Source: Prinsepia uniflora (taxonomy: Eukaryota; Streptophyta; Magnoliopsida; Rosales; Rosaceae). From it: a DNA stretch of 64,000 nucleotides. Under the pieces are notes generated by a model. It was not told where the DNA came from, did not search any database, and was given only the letters and a program-made list of their open reading frames with translations. A program made the position numbers and the translations under genes. The stretch lies in assembly GCA_032719365.1 (NCBI GenBank), contig CM064872.1:55790891-55854890 (forward strand), given 5' to 3'. Below are positions 47,711 to 59,382 of this stretch, piece after piece (within the stretch, counting starts at the first letter, position 1; each line of letters begins with the position of its first letter).

Positions 47711-50700
47711 ATGGGTAAGAGGACAGCCCATGAAGCCCTTTCTACGCCCTCCTCCTCCTCCTCCTCCTCCTCCTCCTCAAAACATTGGATGTATGATGTG
47801 TTTTTGAGCTTCAGAGGTGAAGACACGGGCAAAAACTTCACCGGCCACTTGTACATGGCATTAAAGGAGGCTGGAATCATTGCATTTATTGATGACAATG
47901 AAGTAGCAAGAGGGGAAGATATAACAGCTGAACTGGTGCGGGCAATCAAAGACTCGAGGATATCTGTGGTTGTCTTCTCAAGGGGATATGCGGATTCCAG
48001 TTGGTGTCTTGAGGAGCTGGTGAAGATTATGGAGTGTAGAACCAAACTGGGGCAATTGGTTATACCAATATTCTACGATGTTGATCCCTCAGATGTCAGG
48101 AAACAGAACGGTACTTTAGCACAAGCATTTGAAAAACTTGAAGAGCGCTACTGGTTAGACCTTGATAAGGTGGCCAAATGGAGAGCTGCTCTTGTTGAAG
48201 CTGCAAATTTGTCTAGCTGGGTTCTCAAAGACACCGAGCACGGGTAACTATTATTATTTTGTTTCTTATTTTACGTAGTTACTGTAAAACTTTAGTTTTG
48301 AGTAGTTAGTTGCATTCAAATTTTAGTTCCTCATCCAACGTAACTAATATTATCCATATATTGTCACTCAAGAAATGAATAAGCTATTAATTCATCAATA
48401 AATATTAATTCTGCTCTTGATCCTATTGGCAGGAACGAAGCAAAGTTTATTAGAAAACTTATCGAAGAGATTAGTAGACAGCTGTTGACACACAACACAA
48501 ACTCACGCGTAGTTGACCACGAAGTTGGATTAAATTCTCGGGTGCAAGATCTGAGTTGTCACTTAGGTATTGGATCAGATGATGTTCGCCTAGTTGGAAT
48601 TTTGGGAATGGGGGGAGTAGGCAAAACAACGCTTGCCAGAGCCATCTACAGCGAATTTTATGATTACTTTGAAGGTAAAAGTTTCCTGTCAAAGGTGAGG
48701 GAATCTGCAAAGCAACCTAATGGGCTGGAGCATTTGCAAGAGCAACTTCTTTCGGATTTACTACAGAGAACAAAAATAAAGGTGGGTAATGTTCATCAAG
48801 GGACCGATGTGATCCAGAAAAGACTTGTATGCAGAAAGGTACTTGTCATAGTTGATGATGTAGATCATCTGGACCAAATGAATGCATTAGCTATGAAGCG
48901 AGACTCATTTGGTCCAGGAAGTAGAATTATCATAACAACGAGAAATGAACATTTGCTGAAGCAAGCTGAAGTGGATACAATATATCGGGCTCAAGAAATG
49001 GATGAAGAGGAAGCTCTTGAGCTCTTTAGTTGGCATGCCTTTAAAAATTGTTGCCCTAATGACAAATACATTGAACTCTCAGAATGTGTTGTTGCTCATT
49101 GTGGTGGTTTGCCATTGGCCCTTAAAGTTTTAGGTTCCTTTTTGTTCAAAAGGGAAAGGGATGATTGGAAGAACACATTGGAGAAATTGAAAAGAATACC
49201 TATGGGAGAAATTCAAGAACAGCTCAAAATAAGCTTTGATGGGCTAAATGATGATAATGAGAGAGACATATTCCTTGATATATCGTGTTTCTTTATTGGA
49301 ATGGATAAGAACTACGTGAAGCTGATATTGAATGGTTGTGGCCTTTTTGCAAATATAGGAATCAGTGTCCTTCTTGAACGCTGCCTCATCACTGTTAGCA
49401 AAGGAAACAAGCTGATGATGCATGATTTGGTCCGAGACATGGGTAGAGAAATTGTCCGTGCAAGATCCCCTAACAACCTCAGAAGACGTTGTAGATTGTG
49501 GCATCCTGAAGATGTAACTACTGTATTGACAGACGAATCTGTAAGTACATGGCTTTCAAATTTATGTTTAAGCATGTTATCTACTGAGTTTGATGCATCC
49601 CATATAACTGAAACTTGTACTTGGATGTATCCATTTAGGCTGATTACATTATGTTAGATTGCCCTCTGATACAAGGTCTTGTTTTAGATTGTTCACACAT
49701 GAATATTCATGCCTATTTTTCTTCATGTGTATAAATCATTTTTCAAATGCAAATAACTCTTTTCTGACTTAGTGGCATGTCTTTTGTAATTTTGCTTAAA
49801 GGGGACTGAAGAAATTGAAGGACTCGCTCTAACTTCGAATATATTTGATAAGGCTTGTTTCAATGCACAAGCATTTTCAAATTTGGGTGGACTGAGATTG
49901 CTCCAACTCAACTACATACAAATCGCAGGAGACTACAAACATGTTTCCAAAAATTTAAGATGGCTCAGCTGGCATGGGTTCCCTTCAGAGTACATACCAA
50001 TCGAATTTAATCAACAAAACATAGTTGCTATGGACATGCAGTATAGCAGCCTCATACAAGTTTGGAAGGATTCCAAGGTACATGTGGAAAGTTACATTAT
50101 AGCTAACCTCAAGCATGTTTTTAGGCAAATGAAAATGATATGATCATGCTTGTTTCTCTTTTCGGATTTTGATTTCAGTTTTTTTTTTTTTCTTTTTGTT
50201 ATTGGTATTACCCAGCAATTGCTTGAGAAGTTGAAGATTCTTAATCTTAGTCACTCCATGTACCTGACAGAGTCACCAGACTTTTCAAAACTCCCAAATT
50301 TAGAGCAATTGATACTCAAAGACTGTGAGAGCTTGTTGATGGTTCACAAGTCCGTTGGAGATCTTAAAAGACTTACTATGCTAGATTTGGAAGACTGCAA
50401 AGTTCTTAGTCATCTTCCGCGGAGTTTTTACAACTTGACATCCTTAGAAACTCTTGTTCTTTCTGGCTGTGTGCAATTTAGAAAATTGAGTAAGGACTTG
50501 GGGAAGATGGTATCATTGACAAGTATGGTTTTAGATTACACAGCCATAACAAATATACCATCTTCAATAGTCCAACTGAAGGAGCTGACGTATTTATCCC
50601 TTTGTGGCCTTAGACGACAGTCATCACCTAACTCTTCGCCCGCTTGTTTCTGGTCCTTACAATACCAGCCTAGCCTACTACCTCGTTCTTTGCGGGGCCT

Positions 50701-51921
50701 ACACTCTTTAAGAACATTATCCCTTAGAGACTGCAAGTTAGTTGGCAGTGTCCCTGAGGATTTGGGGAGTCTTCATTCTCTAGAACAATTAGATTTGGGA
50801 GGCAGTAGCTTTCTTAGGCTTCCAAGCCTCACTGGGCTTTCCAACCTTCAGTATCTAGGATTGGATAAATGCAAGTTAACTGATGAATCAATTGGTCCCA
50901 TGGATATTGGGAGTCTATCATCGTTGTTAGCTTTGAATCTAGAAGAAAATAGAATTCATAGCCTTCCAAGCCTCAATGGTCTGTCCAAGCTTGACGGCCT
51001 ATTTTTGAATGGTTGTAAAAAGCTTCATGAAATGCCAGACTTACCAACAAGTTTGACGCAGCTGGAAGCAAATGGTTGCGTTGCATTGAAGAGAATGCCA
51101 AATTTTTCAAAAATGTCAAAAATGAAAAGATTGCATCTAAAAGATGCCCTCAATCTCATTGAGTTTCCAGGCTTGGATATCGACTCATTAATATGCATGA
51201 GATTGATTCATATGCAAGGCTGCACCAATATCACCAGTACTGTCAAGGACAGCATCCTAAAGGTATGTGCTCTTTCTTTCTCATTAATTAGTAACTGCTC
51301 ATTAGTATGTATGTTTGGTTAAAAAATGTCTAGAAATGCTGTGTTTTTGTGTATACATAGGGATGGAATGCTAGCGGAAACGGTGGTGTTTTTCTCCCTG
51401 GAAATGATATTCCAGAGTGGTTCACATATGCCACTAACGGCGACACACTCTATTTTGAAGTGCCTGATGAAATGGTTGTTTCTACGCTAAAAGCATTGAC
51501 TCTGTGTGTGGTTTACTCTTGTTGTCCAGAAGATATCCTCATTGCACATGAACTCATTTCTATTTCAATCATAAATCGTACCAAGCATACCATCTTTTTC
51601 GTTGAGCCATCATCTCCGTACAAAAGAAGTTGGCCTGAGGTTATTTGGCAAGGTCATTTATCAAACAGATTGTTCAATATGGAAGGAGGCAATTTCATTC
51701 AGGTTTATGTAGCAATTGGATCTGATATCAGGGTAATGAAAGTAGGGGTGAATCTAGTAACAGACAGAGTAATTAATGAATATGCTCTTCCATGTCTTTC
51801 GATTCCATATGAACCGTTTATAATTACTAATGTGGATAATGGAACTGAGGACATGGCAGGACCAAGTCATGCCCTTTCGAGTGAAGAAGATGATGGTGGC
51901 GACGATCATTTGATGACTTAG
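47711..51921 (+). CDS. TIR-NBS-LRR (TNL) disease resistance protein (5 exons)
   Basis: Predicted exons: 47711-48243 (TIR), 48433-49540 (NB-ARC), 49802-50077, 50216-51262 (LRR), 51361-51921; all GT-AG with matching phases, 1174 aa. TIR begins near residue 27 (YDVFLSFRGEDT) after a Ser run. NB-ARC has P-loop GMGGVGKTT (about residue 236), kinase-2 VLVIVDDVDHL, RNBS-B GSRIIITTRN, GLPL CGGLPLALKVLG, FLDISCFF and MHD (MMHDLVRDMG). LRRs follow (NLEQLILKDCESL, SLRTLSLRDCKLVGSVP, and others). The last exon encodes the post-LRR C-JID region (FLPGNDIPEWF) and an acidic tail. TNLs are intracellular immune receptors; TIR domains cleave NAD+ to trigger defence through EDS1. The TIR-NBS-LRR exon layout is the family's usual one and no defect is seen. 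The recognised pathogen cannot be predicted. Confidence 0.93.
47753..47778. repeat. (CTC)n microsatellite encoding the N-terminal Ser run
   Basis: About nine CTC/TCC units encode ten consecutive Ser just before the TIR domain. Length changes would stay in frame, so this stretch may vary between alleles. Confidence 0.9.
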
Positions 51922-51949
51922 AATTAATTTGTTGAGGAGGTTTTGTTCT

Positions 51950-52120
51950 AAGGGCTTGAGACCATGGAGGACATGCACAAGCACAACAAAGGCCACAAAC
52001 CAGATGAGGTATGACCATGTATTCTTCCAAGATGCATCTTTCCGGTTATACTTATCGAAGGAAAGAAACAAAGAATCAGACAACTGTGAAGGCTCTGCAC
52101 ATTCTAGTATCGCAAAAAGT
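51950..52120 (+). pseudogene. Fragment of the PPR gene (exon 7 end and exon 8 piece)
   Basis: GACCATGGAGGACATGCACA, then GGCCACAAACCAGATGAGGT and ATGACCA...TTCTTCCAAGAT match PPR exon 7 and its splice donor (44537-44600), with a 6-bp gain (ACAAGC-like). Further on, GCTCTGCACATTCTAGT matches exon 8 (about 45391-45425) with an internal gap. It starts 30-40 bp after the TNL stop codon. It is a genomic copy, since the donor and intron are included, and not a processed transcript. Confidence 0.75.
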
Positions 52121-52259
52121 TCTCAAAACTCAAAAGAATCAACCAACCAGTTGATCAGCAAATACTACTTGTCAACTTGTCGCATCCTAACTTCATCTGA
52201 AAACTGCATCCAAATTCATTACTGGGGCAGAAGACTTGTTCGTGCCAGCTCCATTATTA

Positions 52260-52433
52260 TTAGGAGGTTGAGACTTTTTCGGTGCTGGCGGACATGACAC
52301 ACCCTCTGGAGTCTGGTCGCATTAATTTAGTACCTTTAGTTTTTGGCGTTGTTGAACTTGACTTCTTAGTTACTGAACTAGTAAGGTAGCCCGCGCGATG
52401 CTTTGGGTTTGTAAAATTGTTTTGCAAAAGCTG
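52260..52433 (-). CDS. Candidate last exon of a minus-strand gene (unknown)
   Basis: After a splice acceptor (TTATTTCCAG) the minus strand is open for 57 codons (LLQNNFTNPKHRAGY..., Ser/Thr/Lys-rich) to a TAA at 52260-52262. Phase matches the two candidate exons upstream. No family recognised. It may be a real C-terminus or chance. Confidence 0.3.
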   Translation of the reverse strand, partial: QLLQNNFTNPKHRAGYLTSSVTKKSSSTTPKTKGTKLMRPDSRGCVMSASTEKVSTS

Positions 52434-52760
52434 GAAATAAAAAATGATGATTAACAATTAGAGTCTGAGATACAACCCAACCCACAAATTTTAAATCCCA
52501 AATATGAACATGAAAACTTGTAAATCTAATCGGTGGGAAAATCAAAACGCTAAATGTGATTTATCAGAGGAAACCAAATTTGAAAAACTAAACAAACAAC
52601 AATGAAAAATGCACTAATTAAGGCATTCAATCAATATTACTCTGCTAAATATGAAACAACATATCCCAAAATTTGTTCAAAAATGTTTATCTAAGCATTT
52701 TATGTTGCACTAAATGAACTCTAATTCAATAAATGAAGTTTAGATGATCAGAACTAAATG

Positions 52761-52840
52761 CATTAAGAGACCATGATCAATGAAATTGGCTTCCGCCATG
52801 CATTAAGAGACCATGATCAATGAAATTGGCTTCCGCCATC
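52761..52840. repeat. Perfect 40-bp tandem duplication
   Basis: CATTAAGAGACCATGATCAA and the 20 bases after it occur twice back to back with no mismatch until the last base, so the duplication is recent. It is in a presumed intron. Confidence 0.95.
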
Positions 52841-52897
52841 TTATGAATGAAATTGTATAATGTAATTCATGTAAATGATGAACATCAAAGAACTTAC

Positions 52898-52963
52898 AGT
52901 ATCTAAAGCTGCTTTTTCGACTTGTTTCTTGGCTTCTTCCAAGTGTCTCTCCTTCTCAAGACT
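52898..52963 (-). CDS. Candidate 22-codon exon of a minus-strand gene
   Basis: The minus strand reads SLEKERHLEEAKKQVEKAAL and two more residues, flanked by a CAG acceptor and a GTAAGT donor, phase 0 on both sides. The peptide is strongly helical and charged. Family unknown. Confidence 0.35.
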
Positions 52964-53234
52964 CTGCTCGTTGAAATTAAAATAAAAAAAATTAACTTCG
53001 TAAACAAAATGAAAGTGATTAATCGCTACTTGATTTAGTTATCTGGTTGCTGCTACTGTTATAACTACTCCTGAATCTAATTAAGTGTGTACTTCAGTTC
53101 AGCATGGTCCCTAGGCCTTATTATGTTCATTAAAGTTACTTTATATTGAAATGCAAGTCTGAGTATCAATTTGCGAATCTCATGCAGCATTTAAAGTACT
53201 TGCATGGAAATAATTCAAACTCATTCTATCTGAC

Positions 53235-53336
53235 CTGGCTATAGCACTCGATTGCAACTCTGAAATCTTTATGATGGAAAGCAACATCACCCTTTTTCTT
53301 TGCACTTAATGTCTCTTGCATCCGGTTGGTCCACAT
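53235..53336 (-). CDS. Candidate exon like the TPR region of brassinosteroid-signalling kinases
   Basis: A 34-codon stretch reads MWTNRMQETLSAKKKGDVAF, then HHKDFRVAIECYSQ, between a TTCGTTCAG acceptor and a GTCAGA donor. BSK proteins carry a closely similar MWTNQMQETLNSKKKGD segment at the start of their C-terminal TPR domain. BSKs are membrane-anchored pseudokinase-like partners in hormone and immune signalling. I did not find the kinase domain or the remaining TPR exons in the window, so this is probably a gene fragment or a poorly resolved gene. Confidence 0.45.
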
Positions 53337-53399
53337 CTGAACGAAAGCTGGAAGATAAATAGAACAGTACTTAGCATATCATGAGTGAGTAGGGAGATG

Positions 53400-54675
53400 A
53401 AGCTTCAGCAAAAATATTAGTGAGTTATAAAATGGTTATCGCTGAATGATTGATGCTCAAATAGAACATGAGCAAAACTGAAATTAACAGTCACCAATCT
53501 TCAATAATGCACAACAGACTGCATAGAATCTGTTTATTCTAGGTAAAAAGCTTTTTACTTTTAACTATACTTGGGTTGAACTCTAGAATTCCACATTTTC
53601 TGTAAAATTGATGGGCTCGATAGTAGAGAAAATGATGAGTTTCACCGTAAGAAAGATAAAAAATAGGCAGGTACATTCACTAAAGCTTCCAATCTTAATC
53701 CACCAATACATAAGCAGATTGGGCGCAATTTGCATTGAAACATCAATCAACAGCCATAAAAACAAAATCAAAGTTTGAGAATGGGGTTTTTACAAATCAA
53801 ATTGACTTAACCATTTTATTAACACATTTCTTCATCTCATTAAAGTTATCTATGACAGTTGAAGCTCTACTTCCATTATTAAAAGTCTAATTATCCCAAA
53901 ATAATTTACTTTTTTGAAATTTACTTGGATCAAGTAATCTGAAAAGGGAAAATTTGGTGACCTTCCATTCTGATGCATAAGCACCAGCAGAAAAATAGGG
54001 TCACAGTGGGGGAGATTGACCAGGTAAACAACATAATAATAACCACAAAATAGTGAATACTTTAACACAATTTCTTATTAAATTGCCATCAAAATTGGGA
54101 AGTATCTCATATGATTCATTCATATATAAAACAATATATGAAAGGGTAATAAAGGAGCAAGTGACTTGTGAAGGCAATAGATTGATGAATCACAAGGCGA
54201 CCAGATCGAATAATCAATTGAGTTCAAAATGAAATAAATTTCATGAAATATATATAAGTTACTTCATCACAGGAACTGAGATAAGAATAAGACAACATAT
54301 TTAAAAGCCTTTGATGCAATCCTTGAAGATATAGGCATTAACACAGTTGCTATGATTAAAATTTAAATCAAATAACTTCCAATTCAAGTTGATAAATTCG
54401 AAATAAAGTGAATTGGACGTTGGCATATTGCTTCATTATTTCAATCATATGTTCATACAAATTTTGAATCCAGCAATGAAAATTAAGTATCTAAACCATA
54501 CTAATATTTTTTAGTTTACATCAAAATAAGTATTAACAAAGGATAAGAAGAACTGACCTTCAAGCAAAGGACAATTAACTTCAACTGGTAACAAAGGGGA
54601 AATAAAATGGCCCGAAATAGAGAAACTTTGTACCTGCCAAAAAATGAAGATCAAATTTTTGCAGGAAAAACAAAA
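53400..54675. other. AT-rich intron-like or intergenic sequence
   Basis: No coding region supported. A short GCTTGAAG/GTCAG donor-like site near 54558 on the minus strand is the only hint of an exon. Confidence 0.4.
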
Positions 54676-54680
54676 GAATC
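54676..54680. repeat. Target-site duplication GAATC (left)
   Basis: GAATC at 54676-54680 is repeated at 59627-59631 and brackets the copia-2 element exactly. Confidence 0.95.
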
Positions 54681-54925
54681 TGTAGAAATGGTAAATTTTC
54701 CTTGTATTATTCAAATAGCCTACGGCTATATTTATAGAGGTTTACAACAGATAAGGTTAGACAGTTATTTCTGTCTTAAACTTATCTTAACTGCTATTAA
54801 CTACCTAGGACAGATGTGTGAATCTAGTGTGTGCATGTCTGTCTTAATTCTACAGGTCCAGATGTCTAGTGTCTACAGCTATACAAGTTTAGCAGTCTAT
54901 AGGGATTAGTGTACACGGTTTTACA
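54681..54925 (-). repeat. 3' LTR of copia-2
   Basis: Ends TGTAGAAAT and GTTTTACA on the plus strand. The minus-strand polypurine site GCGGGGGGA (54926-54934) directly precedes its start. Confidence 0.95.
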
Positions 54926-57900
54926 TCCCCCCGCAAACTAGGCACCCTTGGGGTGACAAGTTTGGATGCAAGTTGTTTGTGACGGGAAATAGGGAGTCCC
55001 TTTGTGAAGAGGTCAGCTAGTTGATTTGCTGAAGGGACAAAGAGAACACGGTGGGTGCCAGCGGCAACTCTTTCACGTAGGAAGTGGTAGTCAATGGCAA
55101 TGTGCTTGGTACGAGCATGGAAGACCGGGTTTGCTGTCATGTGGGCAATACTCATGTTGTCGCAGTAGAGAAGCAGGGACAACTGGGGTAGAATTTGCAG
55201 GTCTTGTAGAAGGCTTAGGATCCAGATCGTGTCGGCACAAGTATAGGCTAGGGCCCGGTATTCAGCCTCTGAACTGGAACGAGAAACAGTTTTTTGTTTC
55301 TTGGCACACCAGGATATGAGGTTGGAACCTAGGAACACGCAGAACCCACTGACTGAGCGGCGGGTGTCAGGGCATCCTGCCCAATCGGCATCTGAGTATG
55401 CTTGGAGGGTGAGGGGAAATCTGCAGCGCTGAATATGAAGACCTGTGCCTAAGGTGCCTTTGAGGTATCTGATGATGCGCTTTACAGCAGTGAGGTGGGC
55501 ATCGGTTGGCTTGCTCATGAACTGGGCAACATTCTGTACAGCATAGGAAATGTCCGGCCGTGTGAGGGTTAAGTAGAGGAGGGTTCCAACCAGTTGTCGA
55601 TAGGTTGAGGGGTCTGTTAGGGGCTGTCCAATAGTGGCAGAAAGGACGTGTTTGGAGGCTACAGGGGTAGGGGCAGGTCTGCAATCAGCGAGGCCGCTGC
55701 GGTGGAGAAGTCCAACAGTATATTTGTCTTGGGTGAGGGCTAGGCCAGTTGTGGTGGGTCGAGCTTCAATACCCAGGAAGTAGTGGAGTGAGCCCAGGTC
55801 TTTTATGTCGAAGGCTTTGGCTAGGGAAGTCATAAAGGTGGACAGGGCCTTTGGTGAGTTGCCGGTTAGGATGATGTCGTCCACATACAATAGGAGGTAG
55901 AGGACACATGGTGGGCGATGAAGAACAAACATAGAAGGGTCTGCCCTGCTCTGGTGAAAGCCATATTGTAGAAGAAAACTGCTGAAACGGGCAAACCAAG
56001 CCCGAGGGGCCTGTTTGAGGCCGTAGAGTGCTTTATGTAGCCGGCACACATGGTGAGGGTGGTTAGGATCAGTGAAGCCAGGGGGCTGAACCATGTAGAC
56101 CTCTTCATTTAAATGGCCATGGAGGAAGGCATTGGTGACATCGAGTTGACGGAGGGGCCAGCCAAGGGAAACAGCAATGGATAGGACCACACGGATTGTG
56201 GTTGGTTTTACAACTGGACTGAATGTTTCATAGTAGTCTAGGCCTTCTTGCTGATGGAAGCCTTTGGCAACAAGTCTGGCTTTGTGGCATTCGACAGAGC
56301 CATCAGCACGTTGTTTGAGTCGAAAAACCCACTTGCAGCCTACTGCATTGGCATGAGGGGGGAGGGGAACCAGGGACCAAGTTTGCTGCTTCATCAGTGC
56401 ATCATATTCTGTTTGCATTGCATCTGTCCATGCAGCAGATTTGGAGGCTTGGGTGTAGGTGGTGGGTTCGGCTGTTGCAAGTTTGGTAGTGGTGTAGGCC
56501 TGGGGCAGGGGATATCGGGAGGTGAAGAGGAGATTTCTGGACTTGGAAATTCCAGCCTTGCTGCGAGTAGTCATAGGATGAGTATTGGGTGGTCGGGAAG
56601 GGTGGGAGTGTTGGGAGTTTAGACCGGGAGGGGGAGGAGGGGTGGTGGAGGATGACAGGTCGTGAGAAGAGTTTGCTGGTGGTGAGAAGGGTGGGGAGGT
56701 CTGTCGGGAATTAGTAGTGGGAGACCGTATTGGTGGGACCGGAGAAGGATGAGAAAGTGGGATGGAGACTAGAGGGGTGAAGGAAAGAGGAGGGGGAGGT
56801 GTGGAGGACTTCGGGAAAGGGAAGTCAAGTTCATTGAACACCACATGGCGGGAGATGTAGACTCGACCTGTTTTGACATGAAGGCAACGGTATCCAGCAT
56901 GATGGGGGCTGTAGCCTAGAAAAACACAGGGTAGGCTGGGACTTTGGAGTTTGTGTTTGGTGTACGCACCAAGGAAGGGGAAGCAGGAGCAGCCAAAGGT
57001 TTTTAGAATGTGGTATGGAGGTGGACGGGCATATAGTTTGGTGTATGGTGATGTCCAGTTGAGGGTAGGTGTGGGAAGGAGGTTAATGAGAAAAACTGCA
57101 GTTGTAAGGGCATCTGCCCAGTAGGAATAAGGAAGGCCGGCTGTATGGAGGAGTGTTCTCCCCATTTCTGAGATGTGACGGTGTTTACGCTCAGCTAACC
57201 CATTTTGTTGAGGGGTGTGGGGGCAGGAAAAGCGATGGTGAATGCCATGAAGGGAGCAAAAGGCTTGGAACTGGTGGTTGGTGTATTCAGTGCCTCCATC
57301 ACTTTGAAACTGAGTGATGTTGGTGCGGAATTGAGTCTGAACATATGAGTAGAATTTAGTGAAATGGTTGAAAACTTCAGATTTGTTGCGTAGGGGAAAT
57401 ATCCAAGTGAATCTAGTGTAGTCATCAGTGAATAGGACATAGTAGCGAAAACCAGAGACAGAAATGACAGGAGACATCCACACATCAGAATGTATTAAAT
57501 CAAACGGTTTTATTGATTGATGTACAACAGAGGAAAAGGAAAGTCTGGTGCTTTTATTTAGAGCACATTGATTACAAAAGGGTACAGAATTGAAAGGTAC
57601 AGGGGAACATAGGTTATTCTTGGTTGTCACCATGCGAAGCACTTTGGATGAAGGGTGTCCAAGGCGCTGGTGCCAAAGAGAGGGAGCAGCATGAGTGAGG
57701 AAGACCTGGGGTGGGACTTGTTGTGGTGATATCCTGTAAAGGCCATCTTTACAGGGGCCCTGAAACAAAACTTGATTAGTGTGAAGATCCTGGATAAGAA
57801 ATTGGTGGGGGAGGAAAGTGATTTTGACTTTGTGATCTTGAGTGAACTGAGAGACAGAGAGAAGATTCTTTTGTATAGAGGGAACATAGAGAACATTAGA

Positions 57901-58533
57901 TAGATTAAAATGAAAGGGACCAGAGGAGAATTGGACTGTACCAGTTTGCTGGATGGGGAGTGTGTCACCATTGCCAATCATGACCTGATTCGGGGTGGAT
58001 GGGGAAGGCTGAGAGGTGCAGGGAGGGTTCATGGTGACGTGGTGAGTGGCACCAGTGTCCGGGTACCAATTTGGGTCTGATACATTTGCTAGATGTAGAC
58101 CTGCGAAGGCCTGGGACAAATTGTGGTCTGTGGACTGGGACAGATTGGGGGAGTGAGCAGCAAGATGGCCGAAACGGTTGCAGGACCAACATTGGGGGCC
58201 AGTGGGGCGGTTGACGGGAGAGGGGGAAGAGCCTAGTACACCGGGGGAAGGATTGGGGGAGGAGTAGCGGTGGTTTCCACGGCGGTTTGGAAACCGGGAG
58301 CCACGGCCTGGTCTGGGTCCCCTCTGAAAAGCAGAGCGGCCACGGGGAGGAGCATAGTGCTGTGAGGCCGTGTATAAGGCTGTGGGTGGGTGGACAGAGG
58401 CAGAGTGTAGGGTGGAGGCTTGCTGTGCCTCAAAAGACAGTAGACGGGCTCTAAGATCATTGAAGGGATGGAGGGGAGGGAAGTTAAGCATGGCTGTCAC
58501 AAGCATGCTGTATTCTGGGCCAAGACCACGCAA
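54889..58533 (-). pseudogene. copia-2 pol: protease, integrase, RT, RNase H
   Basis: About 1214 uninterrupted codons. They carry a zinc knuckle whose last Cys is Ser (CWSCNRFGHLAAHS), protease WYPDTGATHHVT, pre-integrase LWHQRLGHPSS, integrase D,D35E in HSDVWMSP, QSDGGTEY and NGLAERKH, RT with QLDVTNAFLHG and YVDDIILTG, and RNase H with YSDADWAG and SRSSSEAEYRALA. The end lies 36 bp inside the 3' LTR. All visible catalytic residues are present. It would be a working polyprotein but for the stop at 58567 that separates it from gag, so I list it as broken. Confidence 0.9.
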
Positions 58534-58566
58534 GACAGCCGTGACTAAGTCACGGGAAGAGAAGGG

Positions 58567-59100
58567 TTAATTTATTGCAGCAAGAGAGTCTGCAAGTGTT
58601 TTGGCTTGAGAGAGATATTCAGAGATGGAGAGGGAGCCTTTTGTGAGAGACATGAGTTGGAATCGGAGGTTAGTGGCATTTGCTAGTGACTGTTGAGAGA
58701 AATTCTGGTGAAGGCATTCCCAGATTTCACGGGAAGTGTTTAAGCCAACAACTTGGGACAGGACTGGTTCTGTCAGTGTTGCTCGAAGCATGCTGATGAG
58801 GGTTTGGTCAATCTGGTACCACTGTTGGTACGCAGGATTAGGCAGAGGGAGTCCAGAGTTAGTGAGAGCAGAGGATGAGGCATCAGATTGGGGAGAGGAT
58901 TCAGTGGTGGCCGATGGTTGGAGGGTTGGAGAGGGAGGGGAGTGAGTTCCATCAATGAACCTCCAGTAGTTGTGTCCGATTAGAAAGGGTTTGATCTGGC
59001 TTTCCCAGAGAAGATAGTTGGATTCTGTGAGTTTGATAGAGACTAGGGTTGAAACATGATTCGGGGAGATTGAGGGAGAGGCACAGGAATCACTAGCCAT
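58567..59100 (-). pseudogene. copia-2 gag, N-terminal part
   Basis: ATG 59100 (MASDSCASPSI) begins a UBN2-type gag with LTESNYLLWESQIKPFL and a Ser/Pro linker, then IWECLHQNFS and LSISEYLSQAKTLADSL. It ends at TAA 58567-58569, after LAAIN, in frame with the pol section. A single C-to-T change from CAA would explain the stop. The frame is open further upstream to 59301, but that part translates the primer-binding site and LTR-like block, so 59100 is the likely start. Confidence 0.85.
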
Positions 59101-59145
59101 GGTGGGAGAGGAGGGAGGATCAGAATTGAGGGGATTAGCCGTGAG

Positions 59146-59157
59146 GCTCTGATACCA
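59146..59157 (-). other. Second (inner) primer-binding site of copia-2
   Basis: The minus strand reads TGGTATCAGAGC directly after the 143-bp LTR-like block and before the gag leader. It is identical to the outer site. Confidence 0.85.
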
Positions 59158-59300
59158 TGTAGAAATCGGGATTCCGGCCATTATATAGACTCGGGAGTTC
59201 GGCCCTAAAACCAATTGGTGATAGGGGGAGTTGCCCAAGCCTATATAAGGCACACATTCATTTTCCTCTTTTCCGATGTGGGACATCTCACATCCCAACA
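59158..59300 (-). mobile_element. TRIM-like LTR inside the copia-2 leader
   Basis: On the minus strand it opens TGTTGGGATGTGAGATGTCC and closes CGATTTCTACA (143 bp), with two TATA-like stretches (59241-59248 and 59182-59187). Both ends have TG/CA. A purine tract (GTAAGGGGGTG) precedes it and a primer-binding site follows it. The opening resembles LTRs of short TRIM-type elements. Confidence 0.7.
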
Positions 59301-59370
59301 CACCCCCTTACGTGTGGCGGCTCTTCCAGCCAACACGTGATGATGTGAGCCCACCATCGTGGGATAACCC

Positions 59371-59382
59371 GCTCTGATACCA
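59371..59382 (-). other. Outer primer-binding site of copia-2
   Basis: The minus strand reads TGGTATCAGAGC right after the 244-bp 5' LTR. It is followed by 70 bp of non-coding sequence leading to the TRIM-like purine tract. Confidence 0.9.

Noticed and set aside
59101..59301. N-terminal extension of the copia-2 gag frame
   Set aside because: It translates the inner primer-binding site and TRIM-like LTR. The gag homology begins at ATG 59100.
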